In this document: in pieces, positions 1-6,464 of the stretch
How the letters are laid out: each line of letters opens with the position of its first letter
Position numbering within the stretch: position 1 is the stretch's first letter
NCBI GenBank assembly: GCA_043806975.1
Contig: JAZDGL010000068.1
Span: 1-19,438, forward strand
Reading direction: 5' to 3'
Length of the DNA stretch: 19,438 nucleotides
DNA from: JAZDGL01 sp043806975
GTDB lineage: Bacteria > Patescibacteriota > Minisyncoccia > CAYZDR01
The notes under the pieces: model-generated
What the model was told of the DNA's origin: nothing
What the model saw: the letters and a program-made list of their open reading frames with translations, nothing else
Database searches by the model: none
Program-made: the position numbers and the translations under genes

Positions 1-66
1 AAGAAGAATAGATCAGAAGATGCAAACAAATTATAATTGAAGATTGGAGAAAAAAGTAATAAAAAT

Positions 67-531
67 ATGCAAATACAAAACAAAGAACTGCACAGGATAA
101 CGGCGACAGCGATTATACATAAAGATGGAAAGTATTTAATAACAAGGCGAGCGTTGAATAAAAAGGCTTTTCCTGGAAAATGGACGGTTCCGGGCGGCGG
201 TCTAGAAACGGACGATTACACAAATATCCCTGCCAATAAAAGCGGATTATGGTATAATGTGGTTGATAAAGCATTGCGGAGAGAAATAAAAGAGGAGGTA
301 AATTTAGAAGTAGGCAAGCTGGATTATCTTCTAGACATAGCATTTATTCGTCCCGATGGAATTCCGGCTATAATTTTAAGCTACTACGCTCCGTATAAAA
401 CAGGGGAAGTGAAGCTAGATAATGACAGTATTGAATATGTTTGGGTTTCATTTGAAGAGGCGAAAAATTATGACTTAATTGATGGGATTTTGGAGGAAAT
501 TGAGATGGTTGATAGAATTTTGAAAAAGTGA
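67..531 (+). CDS. Nudix hydrolase (MutT-like), 154 aa
   Basis: Predicted Nudix-fold pyrophosphohydrolase acting on a nucleoside diphosphate linked to another moiety; the substrate cannot be read from sequence. The Nudix box is visible: PGGGLE at residues 42-47 and the catalytic helix REIKEEV at 72-78, carrying the metal-binding glutamates. Canonical spacing from the box glycine to that arginine is 14 residues; here it is about 28, so the loop carries an insertion of about 14 residues (roughly 49-65). A preceding beta-strand region (TATAIIHKDGKYLITRR, 12-28) is typical of the fold. I chose the ATG at 67 over an in-frame TTG at 37 because GGAGA at 46-50 lies upstream of the ATG and homology begins near residue 9. 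The stop is TGA followed at once by in-frame TAA. The family is secure; the substrate is unknown. Confidence 0.88.
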   Translation: MQIQNKELHRITATAIIHKDGKYLITRRALNKKAFPGKWTVPGGGLETDDYTNIPANKSGLWYNVVDKALRREIKEEVNLEVGKLDYLLDIAFIRPDGIPAIILSYYAPYKTGEVKLDNDSIEYVWVSFEEAKNYDLIDGILEEIEMVDRILKK

Positions 532-610
532 TAAAATAGAGAAAATCATCTCAAATATTTTTTCGAAAGAATTTTGAAATTTTTAATAAAGCTAACCAGA
601 AAGGAGAAAT

Positions 611-1357
611 ATGGATCATTTTATAGTTATCGTTATTCTTGTTGTTTTGTACATTCTTTCTGCTATTCGCCAGATTAACCAATATGAACGCGGAGTTAAA
701 TTTACAATAGGGAAGTTTAGCGGGATTATGCAACCGGGATGGAGATTAGTTCTTCCTATATTTCAGATATATAAAAAGGTGGATTTGCGCGTGAAAGTGG
801 TGGATGTTCCACAGCAAGAAGTGATTACAAAAGACAATATTTCGGTTAAAGTGAACGCAGTCACTTACTATAAAGTGGTTGAAGCCGATAAGGCGGTGAT
901 GGAAGTGGAAAATTTTCATTATGCGATTGCGCAGTTTGCCCTGACTACTATGAGAAACATCATCGGGCAGATTGATTTGGATGGATTCTTGTCGCAGACA
1001 AACGAGATTGAAGAGCGGATCAGAAAAATTGTTGACGAAGCTACCGATCCGTGGGGGATTAAAGTTATCCGCACTGAGTTAAAAGACATCACATTGCCGG
1101 AGGAAATGAAACGGGTAATTGGAAAACAGGCGGAAGCAGAGCGTGAAAAGAGAGCGGTAATTATTAAGGCAGAGGGAGAAGTTGCGGCGGCCAATAATAT
1201 GGCTCAAGCGGCAAATATTTTAGCAGATTCTCCGGGCGCCTTGCATCTGAGAACTTTGCAGTCGCTTAATGATATTAGTTCCGATCAGTCTAATACGATT
1301 ATTTTTACAGTTCCCTTGGAGGTTCTAAGAGCTTTTGAGACATATAATAAAAAATAA
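611..1357 (+). CDS. SPFH/Band 7 (slipin/stomatin-like) membrane protein
   Basis: Membrane scaffold protein of the stomatin/prohibitin/flotillin/HflK-C superfamily, which assembles into oligomers on the inner membrane. It is 248 residues long. One N-terminal transmembrane segment (residues about 3-19) is followed by the typical slipin opening INQYERGVKFTIGKFSG. The Band 7 core runs to about residue 180 and contains VDVPQQEVITKDNISVKVNAV-type strands. A charged helical region (EREKRAVIIKAEGEVAAAN) and an ALHLRTLQSL segment follow, both characteristic of slipins. A strong Shine-Dalgarno, AAAGGAG at 600-606, precedes the ATG at 611. Slipins are often encoded with an NfeD-type partner; here the next gene, two bases downstream, encodes an unrelated tiny membrane protein. 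Exact role unknown. Confidence 0.93.
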   Translation: MDHFIVIVILVVLYILSAIRQINQYERGVKFTIGKFSGIMQPGWRLVLPIFQIYKKVDLRVKVVDVPQQEVITKDNISVKVNAVTYYKVVEADKAVMEVENFHYAIAQFALTTMRNIIGQIDLDGFLSQTNEIEERIRKIVDEATDPWGIKVIRTELKDITLPEEMKRVIGKQAEAEREKRAVIIKAEGEVAAANNMAQAANILADSPGALHLRTLQSLNDISSDQSNTIIFTVPLEVLRAFETYNKK

Positions 1358-1359
1358 AA

Positions 1360-1593
1360 ATGCTGGATAAAATTTGCCAAATTATTATATTGTTATTGGC
1401 GCCAATAGCTATTTTATTGATTTCAAAAAAGATAAAATGGGGGTTTGTTGTCGGGATGGCTTCGCAGCCGTTTTGGATCGCAACATCCTATTTAAATAAG
1501 CAGTGGGGCGTTTTTGCTGTTTCTCTTTTGTATTTATTTGTTTGGGCGAACGGAATTTATGAATGGTTTTTAAAGCCGGGGAAGGGTTTATAA
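1360..1593 (+). CDS. Small integral membrane protein, 77 aa
   Basis: Short hydrophobic protein with three likely membrane segments: residues about 5-22 (ICQIIILLLAPIAILLIS), a central amphipathic or membrane stretch around 27-44 (WGFVVGMASQPFWIATSY), and 50-70 (GVFAVSLLYLFVWANGIYEWF). A KK-rich turn lies between the first two. The pattern WGFxxGMxxQPFW...WGxFxxSxxYxxxWxxG resembles small membrane proteins seen in phages and bacteria, sometimes loosely linked to the PnuC fold; I recall this pattern but cannot verify it here. The ATG starts two bases after the slipin stop, and the next gene begins six bases after its own stop, so it is probably co-transcribed with the slipin and glutamate racemase genes. 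Function unknown. Confidence 0.75.
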   Translation: MLDKICQIIILLLAPIAILLISKKIKWGFVVGMASQPFWIATSYLNKQWGVFAVSLLYLFVWANGIYEWFLKPGKGL

Positions 1594-1598
1594 AAAAT

Positions 1599-2429
1599 AT
1601 GATTGGAATTTTTGATTCGGGCTTTGGCGGTCTTACAATTTTTAAGGAAATTTATCGGATTTTGCCGCAGTATGATTATATTTATCTAGGCGATAACGCG
1701 CGCTATCCCTATGGGAGCAGATCTCACGAGACAGTTTATAAATTTACCGAAGAAGCGGTTGATTTTTTGTTTAAGCAAGGATGTGAATTGATAATTTTGG
1801 CTTGCGGAACGGCGTCTTCAAAAGCGTTAAGGAGTATTCAACAAAAATATCTGCTGGAATATTACCCAAATAGGCGAGTTTTGGGAATAATAATTCCGCT
1901 CGTTGAAGAAGCGGTAAAAATATCTAAAACCGGAAGAATTGGAATTGCTGGAACAATGGGGACGGTTAATTCAAACAGCTATCCGCTTGAATTGGAAAAA
2001 CAAAAGCAAAAACTGGGGATTGACGGGGATTTGCAAATTTTTCAGGCGGCGTGTCCTTTACTTGTCCCATTTGTTGAGGAGGGATGGACAAAACGGCGCG
2101 AAACAAAAATGATTTTAAGAAAATATCTGCGTCCGCTAAAATTGGCAAAAATAGATACTTTAATTTTAGGTTGCACGCATTATCCTGTTTTATATAAACA
2201 AATTCAAGGGATTATGGGAAAAGATTGCCGAGTTCTTAATTCGGGGGAAATTGTTGCTAAATCTTTGGCGGATTATCTTTCGCGGCATTCGGAAATGGAA
2301 ATCCGATTAAGCAAAAACGGGAAAATTCGCTTTTTAACCACTGATAATGCAGAAAAATTTAATGAATTAGGCGGAAAATACTTTGGGATAGGTGTAAAGG
2401 CGGAATTGGTGAAGCTGGATTCTGTTTAG
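1599..2429 (+). CDS. murI: Glutamate racemase
   Basis: Converts L-glutamate to D-glutamate for peptidoglycan. At 276 residues it has the usual length. Motifs in order: N-terminal IGIFDSGFGGL (residues 2-12, catalytic DSG); GDNARYPYGSRS (31-42, PYG substrate loop); the first catalytic cysteine C69 in LACGTAS; GIAGTMGT (115-122); and the second cysteine C192 in GCTHYP. The first cysteine is normally followed by Asn-Thr (ACNTA); here the Asn is Gly (codon GGA). I chose the ATG at 1599 because IGIFDSG is the conserved start of the family. The frame could open at 1563, inside the preceding gene, but that adds 12 residues unlike the family. A purine-rich GGGGAAGGG lies at about 1579-1587. A terminator follows. 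Confidence 0.92.
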   Translation: MIGIFDSGFGGLTIFKEIYRILPQYDYIYLGDNARYPYGSRSHETVYKFTEEAVDFLFKQGCELIILACGTASSKALRSIQQKYLLEYYPNRRVLGIIIPLVEEAVKISKTGRIGIAGTMGTVNSNSYPLELEKQKQKLGIDGDLQIFQAACPLLVPFVEEGWTKRRETKMILRKYLRPLKLAKIDTLILGCTHYPVLYKQIQGIMGKDCRVLNSGEIVAKSLADYLSRHSEMEIRLSKNGKIRFLTTDNAEKFNELGGKYFGIGVKAELVKLDSV

Positions 2430-2439
2430 CGTTTTAAAG

Positions 2440-2476
2440 AAAAAAGCAGAGGTTAAATTTAACCTCTGCTTTTTTT
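2440..2476. terminator. Bidirectional intrinsic terminator
   Basis: A fully self-complementary segment: the core from 2446 to 2469 (GCAGAGGTTAAA and its complement) is flanked by an A-run at 2440-2445 and a T-run at 2470-2476. It lies between the end of the racemase gene on + and the end of the DUF2795-like gene on -, so it can end transcription from both sides. The palindrome has no separate loop; in RNA the central TTAAATTTAA would open into one. Confidence 0.9.
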
Positions 2477-2483
2477 AATTTCT

Positions 2484-2666
2484 CTACTCCTTTATGTCGC
2501 TTTTCATTTCCTGCATATCCATATAGCGGTCTTTCGGCAGGTTTTTGATCGCTTTTAGCATATCTCCTGATGCGTGGTTATTTTTTGCAATTCCCATTAT
2601 TTCATTTTTTGTTGCTGGGAAATTCAGCCCCTTTAAAGCCTCTGAAAGTTCGTTTTCTGTTATCAT
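2484..2666 (-). CDS. DUF2795-like small protein, 60 aa
   Basis: The only minus-strand gene I accept. The product is 60 residues, soluble and helical. The pattern SEALKGLNFPATKNEIMGIAKNN (residues 7-29) then LKAIKNLPKDRYMDMQEM (37-54) matches DUF2795-type proteins as I know them: a short helix, a FPAxKxE turn, a helix, then LPxxxYxxxxEv. These proteins have no established biochemical role; a regulatory or nucleic-acid-binding function has been guessed from their helical form. It converges on the racemase gene with an 8-base gap from the shared terminator. Its ATG is the complement of CAT at 2664-2666. No close Shine-Dalgarno is visible, only GAGAAGGG about 17-24 bases upstream. Confidence 0.8.
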   Translation of the reverse strand: MITENELSEALKGLNFPATKNEIMGIAKNNHASGDMLKAIKNLPKDRYMDMQEMKSDIKE

Positions 2667-2696
2667 ATTTAAAATTTACTAATTAAGCCCTTCTCT

Positions 2697-2724
2697 AATA
2701 TAGACGGAAAAGGTTAAAATTGAA
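2697..2724 (-). promoter_or_regulatory. Possible promoter of the DUF2795-like gene
   Basis: On the minus strand TTCAAT (complement of 2719-2724), a 16-base spacer and TATATT (complement of 2697-2702) resemble -35 and -10 boxes, with transcription expected to begin near 2690, about 24 bases before the start codon. AT-rich sequence makes chance matches likely. Confidence 0.4.
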
Positions 2725-2748
2725 TTTTTTTAATCTTTTTCTAACAAT

Positions 2749-2754
2749 TATAAT
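2749..2754 (+). promoter_or_regulatory. -10 box (TATAAT) ahead of an orphan hairpin
   Basis: A perfect TATAAT in a T-rich region. The hexamer 17 bases upstream is only a T-run, so the -35 is weak. Transcription would start near 2761 and run straight into the hairpin at 2779-2814. No protein-coding frame follows. Confidence 0.45.
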
Positions 2755-2760
2755 GTAAAT

Positions 2761-2820
2761 TTACAACGACAAAGGAGGATAACAAAGTCTCGGCAGCCGC
2801 CGGGATTTTGTTATTTTTGG
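2761..2820 (+). ncRNA. Candidate short structured RNA with an SD-like stretch and terminator hairpin
   Basis: A 60-base unit between a TATAAT box and a T-run. It contains AAAGGAGG (2771-2778), a perfect Shine-Dalgarno match with no start codon after it. A continuous 16-base-pair stem follows: ATAACAAAGTCTCGGC (2779-2794), loop AGCC (2795-2798), and the other arm at 2799-2814, with two G-U pairs. TTTTT comes next at 2814-2818. The hairpin plus T-run looks like an intrinsic terminator, yet no gene on this strand ends here. It may be a tiny non-coding RNA, or an attenuated leader for the glycosyltransferase gene 340 bases downstream. I recognise no known RNA family. Confidence 0.4.
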
Positions 2821-2869
2821 CTGTTTTTAAAGGATGAAATCTAATTTATTCGGAGACAATTTTTTTGAA

Positions 2870-3051
2870 AAACTATAGCTTTCGCAAAAAGAATTTATTT
2901 ACAAAACCCCCTTCATCCCCCCTTACAAGGGGGGAAATAATCGGAATTTATTTTAAAATCCCTCTTCTGCCCAAGGCAGACCGCCTTGGGCGGTAATCTC
3001 CCTTTTCAAAGGGAGAAAATATCGGAATTTGTTTTGCGGGAGTTATAATTT
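2870..3051. repeat. Terminal-inverted-repeat element, copy 1 (with a nested hairpin insert)
   Basis: 27-base imperfect inverted ends lie at 2870-2896 and 3025-3051; most differences still allow G-U pairing in RNA. Inside are C-rich and G-rich hairpins: CCCCCCTTACAAGGGGGG near 2918-2935 and CTCCCTTTTCAAAGGGAG near 2998-3015. A nested perfect hairpin GCCCAAGGC / GCCTTGGGC (2969-2977, 2983-2991) makes this copy longer than copy 2 at 16758-16858. No protein is encoded. It fills much of the 492-base stretch without a gene between 2667 and 3158. Confidence 0.75.
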
Positions 3052-3068
3052 CTTTTTAAAAAACTATC

Positions 3069-3077
3069 TGTGGATAA
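3069..3077 (-). promoter_or_regulatory. DnaA-box-like 9-mer
   Basis: TGTGGATAA is the exact complement of the consensus DnaA box TTATCCACA. It is a single site, 17 bases after the inverted-repeat element. Single boxes occur by chance; function not shown. Confidence 0.3.
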
Positions 3078-3102
3078 CTGGAAATTTTTTTGTTATTTGA
3101 AT

Positions 3103-3131
3103 TTGTGCTACAAAATTTTTTGTGATAAAAT
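3103..3131 (+). promoter_or_regulatory. Probable promoter of the glycosyltransferase gene
   Basis: TTGTGC (3103-3108), 17 bases, then TAAAAT (3126-3131) preceded by an extended -10 TGA (3123-3125). The predicted transcript starts near 3138, leaving a leader of about 20 bases before the ATG at 3159. There is no Shine-Dalgarno in that leader. Confidence 0.5.
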
Positions 3132-3158
3132 TAAAGCATAATTAGCCGCTAATAATTT

Positions 3159-3911
3159 ATGCTAAAAAATATGGATAATAAAGATATTTTTTTATCTGTG
3201 GTAATTCCTTGCTACAACGAAGAAAAAAGGCTTTCCGACACTTTGTTGGAAATGGATAAGTTCTTTTCTGAAAAGAGTTATCAGTATGAAATAATTGTTG
3301 TGGACGATGGCTCTAAGGATAAAACAAAAGAAATAGCAGAAAATTTTACGAAAGCAATAAAAAATTTGGTTGTTTTGGGAGAAAAGCAGAATCATGGCAA
3401 AGGGTTTGTGGTAAGGAAGGGGATGTTGGCGGCAAAAGGAAAATTTCGCCTTTTTGCGGATGCGGATAACTCTACCCCTATTCAGGAAATAGATAAGTTG
3501 CTTCCATATTTTGAAAAAGGTTATGATTTGGTTATAGGATCGCGGGCGAAAGGTGGAAGAGACAAAAATGTTAAAATTGAGCAGCCGCTTTATAGAAGAA
3601 TACTGGCAAAATGCGGTAATATCGCAATAAGTCTTTTGGCAGTGAAAGGGATTAAAGACACCCAATGCGGTTTTAAATGTTTCACAAAAGAATCTACGGA
3701 ATGTATTTTTGCGAAGACTCTTATAAATAGATGGGGTTTTGATATAGAAGCGCTGGCAATCGCTCAAAGAAATAAGTTTAAAATTGTGGATGTCCCTGTG
3801 AGTTGGTTTAATTCGGCGGATAGCCGCGTTCGTCCGATAAAGGGCGCAATAACTACACTTGGAGAGCTTTTAAAGATTAGATGGAATTTAACAACGGGAA
3901 AGTATAAATAA
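3159..3911 (+). CDS. GT2 glycosyltransferase, dolichyl-phosphate glucosyltransferase-like
   Basis: Membrane-associated or cytosolic GT-A enzyme that probably transfers a sugar from a nucleotide donor to a polyprenyl phosphate, the first step in adding sugars to lipid-linked glycans or the cell surface. The order of motifs is that of the ALG5-like branch of family GT2: SVVIPCYNEEKRL (residues 13-25), EIIVVDDGSKDKT (44-56), HGKGFVVRKGM (80-90) and the metal-binding FADADNSTP (100-108). GSRAKGGR (128-135), then DTQCGFKCF (168-176) and WGFDIEALAIA (192-202) follow. No transmembrane helices are evident, unlike DPM-type fusions. It has 250 residues from the ATG at 3159; an alternative ATG at 3171 is equally close to the conserved core. 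Neither has a Shine-Dalgarno. The GalT-like gene follows after 79 bases, which fits a sugar-nucleotide role. Confidence 0.88.
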   Translation: MLKNMDNKDIFLSVVIPCYNEEKRLSDTLLEMDKFFSEKSYQYEIIVVDDGSKDKTKEIAENFTKAIKNLVVLGEKQNHGKGFVVRKGMLAAKGKFRLFADADNSTPIQEIDKLLPYFEKGYDLVIGSRAKGGRDKNVKIEQPLYRRILAKCGNIAISLLAVKGIKDTQCGFKCFTKESTECIFAKTLINRWGFDIEALAIAQRNKFKIVDVPVSWFNSADSRVRPIKGAITTLGELLKIRWNLTTGKYK

Positions 3912-3990
3912 AAGTTTTAAATTGAAATTAGGGTTTTAGTAATTCGGAATTGTTTATGAGCTTAAAATTTAGAGATTTAAAATAAAAGTT

Positions 3991-5001
3991 ATGTCTCAAA
4001 ATAAAAATAAAAAAGAGAATGAGAAAGAGGACATTGAACGCGGTCCAGAGCTTCGCCAGGATCTTGTGAGCGGCGATTGGGTGATTTTTGCTCCAAAAAG
4101 GCATCAAAGACATAAAAAAACGAGGCTTTGTCCATTTTGCCGGCTAGAAGAAACAGGGCAAGAAAAACCTGTATTGGAATACACAAAAGCCGATGGATCG
4201 TGGAGTCTTAAAGTTATTCCTAATAAATTTCCTTCTTTGGAGGATTATAGCAAGCTAGAAAAACGGTCGGTGGGTCCTTTTTCTATTATGAATGCGGTTG
4301 GTTTTCACGAAGTGATAATTACCCACGATCATGATCGGCATTTGCCAGATTTAACAGTAGAAGAAATTGCCGAGGTCATTGATGCTTATCAAGAACGATA
4401 TTTAGATTTGATGAACAAGCGGTTCATTGATTATATTTCAATTTTTCATAATTATGGCAAAGATGGCGGCGCGTCAATAGAACATCCGCATTCCCAATTG
4501 ATGGCTTTAACGGTGATTGATCCAGATATTCACAGGAGTTTGAGGGGGTCAAAAGAATTTTATGACAAGCACAAAAAGTGTCCGCATTGCACAATGATTG
4601 AGTGGGAGGAAAAAGAAGAGGAGCGGATAGTCTATAAAAATGATGATTTTATCGCGTTGGTTCCTTTTGTTTGCAGAGTGCCTTCGGAAATCCGCATCTA
4701 TCCGCGCGACCATAAAGCTTATTTTGAAAGAATTACCGATGAAGAGAAATTCAATTTGGCAGAAGTGTTAAAAGAAGCGTTAATGCGGCTAGATATTGCT
4801 TTTAACGATGTCGCTTATAATTTTTTTATTCATACGGCTCCTTGCGACGGAAAGCTTTACGATCATTATCATTGGCATATTGAAATTTTTCCTAAAATTA
4901 TAATTTCTGCTGGTTTTGAGAAAGGAGCGCGGATGGAAATAATCCCGATTTTGCCGGAGGATGCGGCAGAAAAATTGCGAGAGGCGAAGAAAAATGATTA
5001 G
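3991..5001 (+). CDS. galT: Galactose-1-phosphate uridylyltransferase-like protein
   Basis: HIT-superfamily nucleotidyltransferase, 336 residues, expected to exchange UDP between UDP-glucose and a hexose-1-phosphate (Leloir pathway). Visible features: opening LRQDLVSGDWVIFAPKR (21-37); a zinc-type pair C47/C50 in CPFC; FHNYGKDGGASIEHPHSQL (152-170), where H165-P-H167 is the catalytic HPH; a second CPHC at 197-200; and the C-terminal DHYHWHIEIFP (291-301) for metal and nucleotide. Family members usually have HPHGQ, so the Ser after HPH is a small deviation. The two CPxC pairs suggest retained structural metal. No Shine-Dalgarno precedes the ATG. The 3' end overlaps the next gene by 8 bases. It could act on a sugar other than galactose or transfer another nucleotide. 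Confidence 0.88.
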   Translation: MSQNKNKKENEKEDIERGPELRQDLVSGDWVIFAPKRHQRHKKTRLCPFCRLEETGQEKPVLEYTKADGSWSLKVIPNKFPSLEDYSKLEKRSVGPFSIMNAVGFHEVIITHDHDRHLPDLTVEEIAEVIDAYQERYLDLMNKRFIDYISIFHNYGKDGGASIEHPHSQLMALTVIDPDIHRSLRGSKEFYDKHKKCPHCTMIEWEEKEEERIVYKNDDFIALVPFVCRVPSEIRIYPRDHKAYFERITDEEKFNLAEVLKEALMRLDIAFNDVAYNFFIHTAPCDGKLYDHYHWHIEIFPKIIISAGFEKGARMEIIPILPEDAAEKLREAKKND

Positions 5002-5455
5002 TCCAATTCTAAAAGTATTTTTATCGGCGATGTTGCCTGTGGCGGAATTGCGGGTGTCTATTCCTTTGGGGATAGATGTTTTTGGACTTTCGTGGCAGAA
5101 AGTTTTGCTTTGGTCAGTTGTTGGAAATTTAATTCCCGCTGTTATTTTGCTTTTATTTTTAGATCCAGTTTCGCATTTTTTGATGAAAAGATTTAGGATT
5201 TTTGATAAATTTTTTTCTTGGCTTTTTGCAAGGACAAGAAGGAAGCATAGCGAGATGGTTGATATTTGGGGGGCGCTGGCGCTAATGATATTTGTGGCGG
5301 TTCCTTTGCCTGGAACGGGGGCGTGGACAGGCGCGGCAGTGGCTTTTGTTTTTGGGATTGATTTTAAAAAAGCTTTTTTTGCGATTGCTATGGGGGTTTT
5401 GGCTGCGGGAATTATTATGACGGTTTTGAGTTTGGGGATAGCGGTAGTATTCTAG
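4994..5455 (+). CDS. COG2426-type small multidrug export/integral membrane protein
   Basis: Polytopic inner-membrane protein, 153 residues, of the family annotated as putative small multidrug export protein; its transport role is not well established. Conserved pattern: ISPILKVFLSAMLPVAELRVSIPLG at the N terminus, with the family's PxxELRxxIPxG motif at about residues 15-25. Membrane segments follow at roughly 33-55, 90-109 and 125-151. VPLPGTGAWTGA (about 105-116) is the second family signature. I chose the ATG at 4994, which overlaps the GalT stop by 8 bases (translational coupling). GAGG at 4981-4984 lies 9 bases upstream as a Shine-Dalgarno. The longer frame from 4961 adds 11 charged residues that look like read-through of the GalT end. 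Confidence 0.85.
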   Translation: MISPILKVFLSAMLPVAELRVSIPLGIDVFGLSWQKVLLWSVVGNLIPAVILLLFLDPVSHFLMKRFRIFDKFFSWLFARTRRKHSEMVDIWGALALMIFVAVPLPGTGAWTGAAVAFVFGIDFKKAFFAIAMGVLAAGIIMTVLSLGIAVVF

Positions 5456-5479
5456 TTGCGCGCGTTATCCTGATTCTCT

Positions 5480-5640
5480 AATCCCCCCCTTTTTTTAGAA
5501 GGGAGATTGAAAAGATTTTGAAAAGCGTAAAAATGCGTCATCTTGAGACCGCGAAGCGGAGGAAGGATTCCGTTTCAATTTCCCCCTTTGTAAAGGGGGA
5601 TTAAGGGGGTTTTGTTCTTGCAGAAAATAATTTTTTTTGG
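5480..5640. repeat. Composite intergenic repeat region
   Basis: The stretch between the membrane protein and triosephosphate isomerase is made of repeats. It includes a C-run followed by T-run and GGGAG (5482-5506), a GTCATCTTGAG-type palindrome (5537-5572), and a hairpin CCCCCTTTGTAAAGGGGG (5582-5599) followed by ATTAAGGGGGTTTT. The latter resembles the reverse complement of the interior of the inverted-repeat elements at 2870 and 16758, so it is probably a partial copy in the opposite direction. No gene is supported here. Confidence 0.7.
5537..5572 (+). repeat. Palindromic repeat, ATCCT/AGGAT subtype, intergenic copy
   Basis: Begins GTCATCTTGAGA, has a GC-rich centre CCGCGAAGCGG that can itself fold, and ends GGAAGGATTCCG. 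It is the same repeat type as the two copies inside the phosphoglycerate kinase gene. Confidence 0.7.
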
Positions 5641-5693
5641 GAGACTTGATAAGTAAGGGGGTTGAGAAAGATAAAAATTTAATGTTTTTAAAA

Positions 5694-6458
5694 ATGCGTA
5701 AATTGGTAATTGCAAATTGGAAAATGAATCCTAACACGGAGTCTGAAGCCGAAAGGCTGGTTTTGGATGTTCAGAAAGAAATCAGCCTGGAAGAAAGGCA
5801 GAAATCCGAAATTGTTTTTTGCCCTCCTTCTATTTTTATAAAATCCGTTGCGGAAAAATTGGAGGGAGGATTTTTTGTTGGCGCTCAAAATGTTTTTTAT
5901 GAAAGCCTCGGAACTTTTACGGGTGAAATTTCTGCTGATATGATAAAAAGTTTAAATTGCAAGTATTGCATTGTAGGGCATAGCGAACGAAAAAAACATT
6001 TTAATGAAACAGTGGATGATATAATTGCGAAAATTTTGCTTTTATTAAAAAAAGACATCTATCCCGTTATCTGTGTTGGAGAAGAAAAAAAATTAACAAA
6101 AAAACTTGATGGGGTTGAAGGGCAGGTTAATAAAATTTTGCAGGCGATTCCAAAAACAAAAATTTCAAAATTAATTTTTGTTTATGAACCGGTTTGGGCG
6201 ATCAGCGATGGGAAAAAACCATCTGTAATTTTGCCGTCATCAGACGATGTTTTAAGCGCAAAACTTTTAATTCAAAAATGTTTGGTCAAAAAAATCGGGA
6301 GGAATAAAATTTCGTCAGTTCAAATTTTATATGGAGGTAGTGTCAATGCGGAAAATATCTGTAAATTTGTCGGTGATGGTTTAATGGACGGAGCGCTTAT
6401 CGGCGGCGCATCGCTTAAAGCGAAAGAGTTTATTAAAATAATAAAGCAAATAAACTAG
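5694..6458 (+). CDS. tpiA: Triosephosphate isomerase
   Basis: Interconverts dihydroxyacetone phosphate and glyceraldehyde 3-phosphate. From the ATG at 5694 it has 254 residues, the normal TIM-barrel length. Motifs: ANWKMNP (residues 7-13; N8 and K10 in the active site), CIVGHSERKKHF (92-103; H96), YEPVWAIS (164-171; E165 the catalytic base), ILYGGSV (211-217) and GALIGGASL (233-241). Loop 6 normally reads AIGTGK; here it is AISDGK, a modest change. Upstream in-frame starts exist (a TTG near 5637, ATG 5682), but the conserved family start is (M)RKLVIANWKMN. No Shine-Dalgarno is visible. First gene of a tpi-fba-gap-pgk run with tight spacing; the aldolase gene begins six bases after the stop. 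Confidence 0.95.
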   Translation: MRKLVIANWKMNPNTESEAERLVLDVQKEISLEERQKSEIVFCPPSIFIKSVAEKLEGGFFVGAQNVFYESLGTFTGEISADMIKSLNCKYCIVGHSERKKHFNETVDDIIAKILLLLKKDIYPVICVGEEKKLTKKLDGVEGQVNKILQAIPKTKISKLIFVYEPVWAISDGKKPSVILPSSDDVLSAKLLIQKCLVKKIGRNKISSVQILYGGSVNAENICKFVGDGLMDGALIGGASLKAKEFIKIIKQIN

Positions 6459-6464
6459 AAATTT

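Noticed and set aside
3069..3077. Replication origin
   Set aside because: Only one perfect and one relaxed DnaA box, 13.8 kb apart, with no cluster, no dnaA or dnaN and no AT-rich unwinding region specific to them.
3192..3767. Long minus-strand open frame opposite the glycosyltransferase gene
   Set aside because: It is the mirror of a clear GT2 gene. The translation is rich in Phe, Arg, Tyr and Ile in a pattern produced by antisense AT-rich codons and shows no family motif.
5637..5693. N-terminal extension of triosephosphate isomerase from a TTG codon
   Set aside because: It adds residues coded by repeat sequence and unlike the family, whose conserved start is RKLVIANWKMN at 5697.
5495..5737. 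Minus-strand frame across the repeat region before tpi
   Set aside because: It is translated from intergenic repeats (G-run hairpin and palindrome) and the 5' end of tpi. The same kind of spurious frame occurs at 18033-18269.
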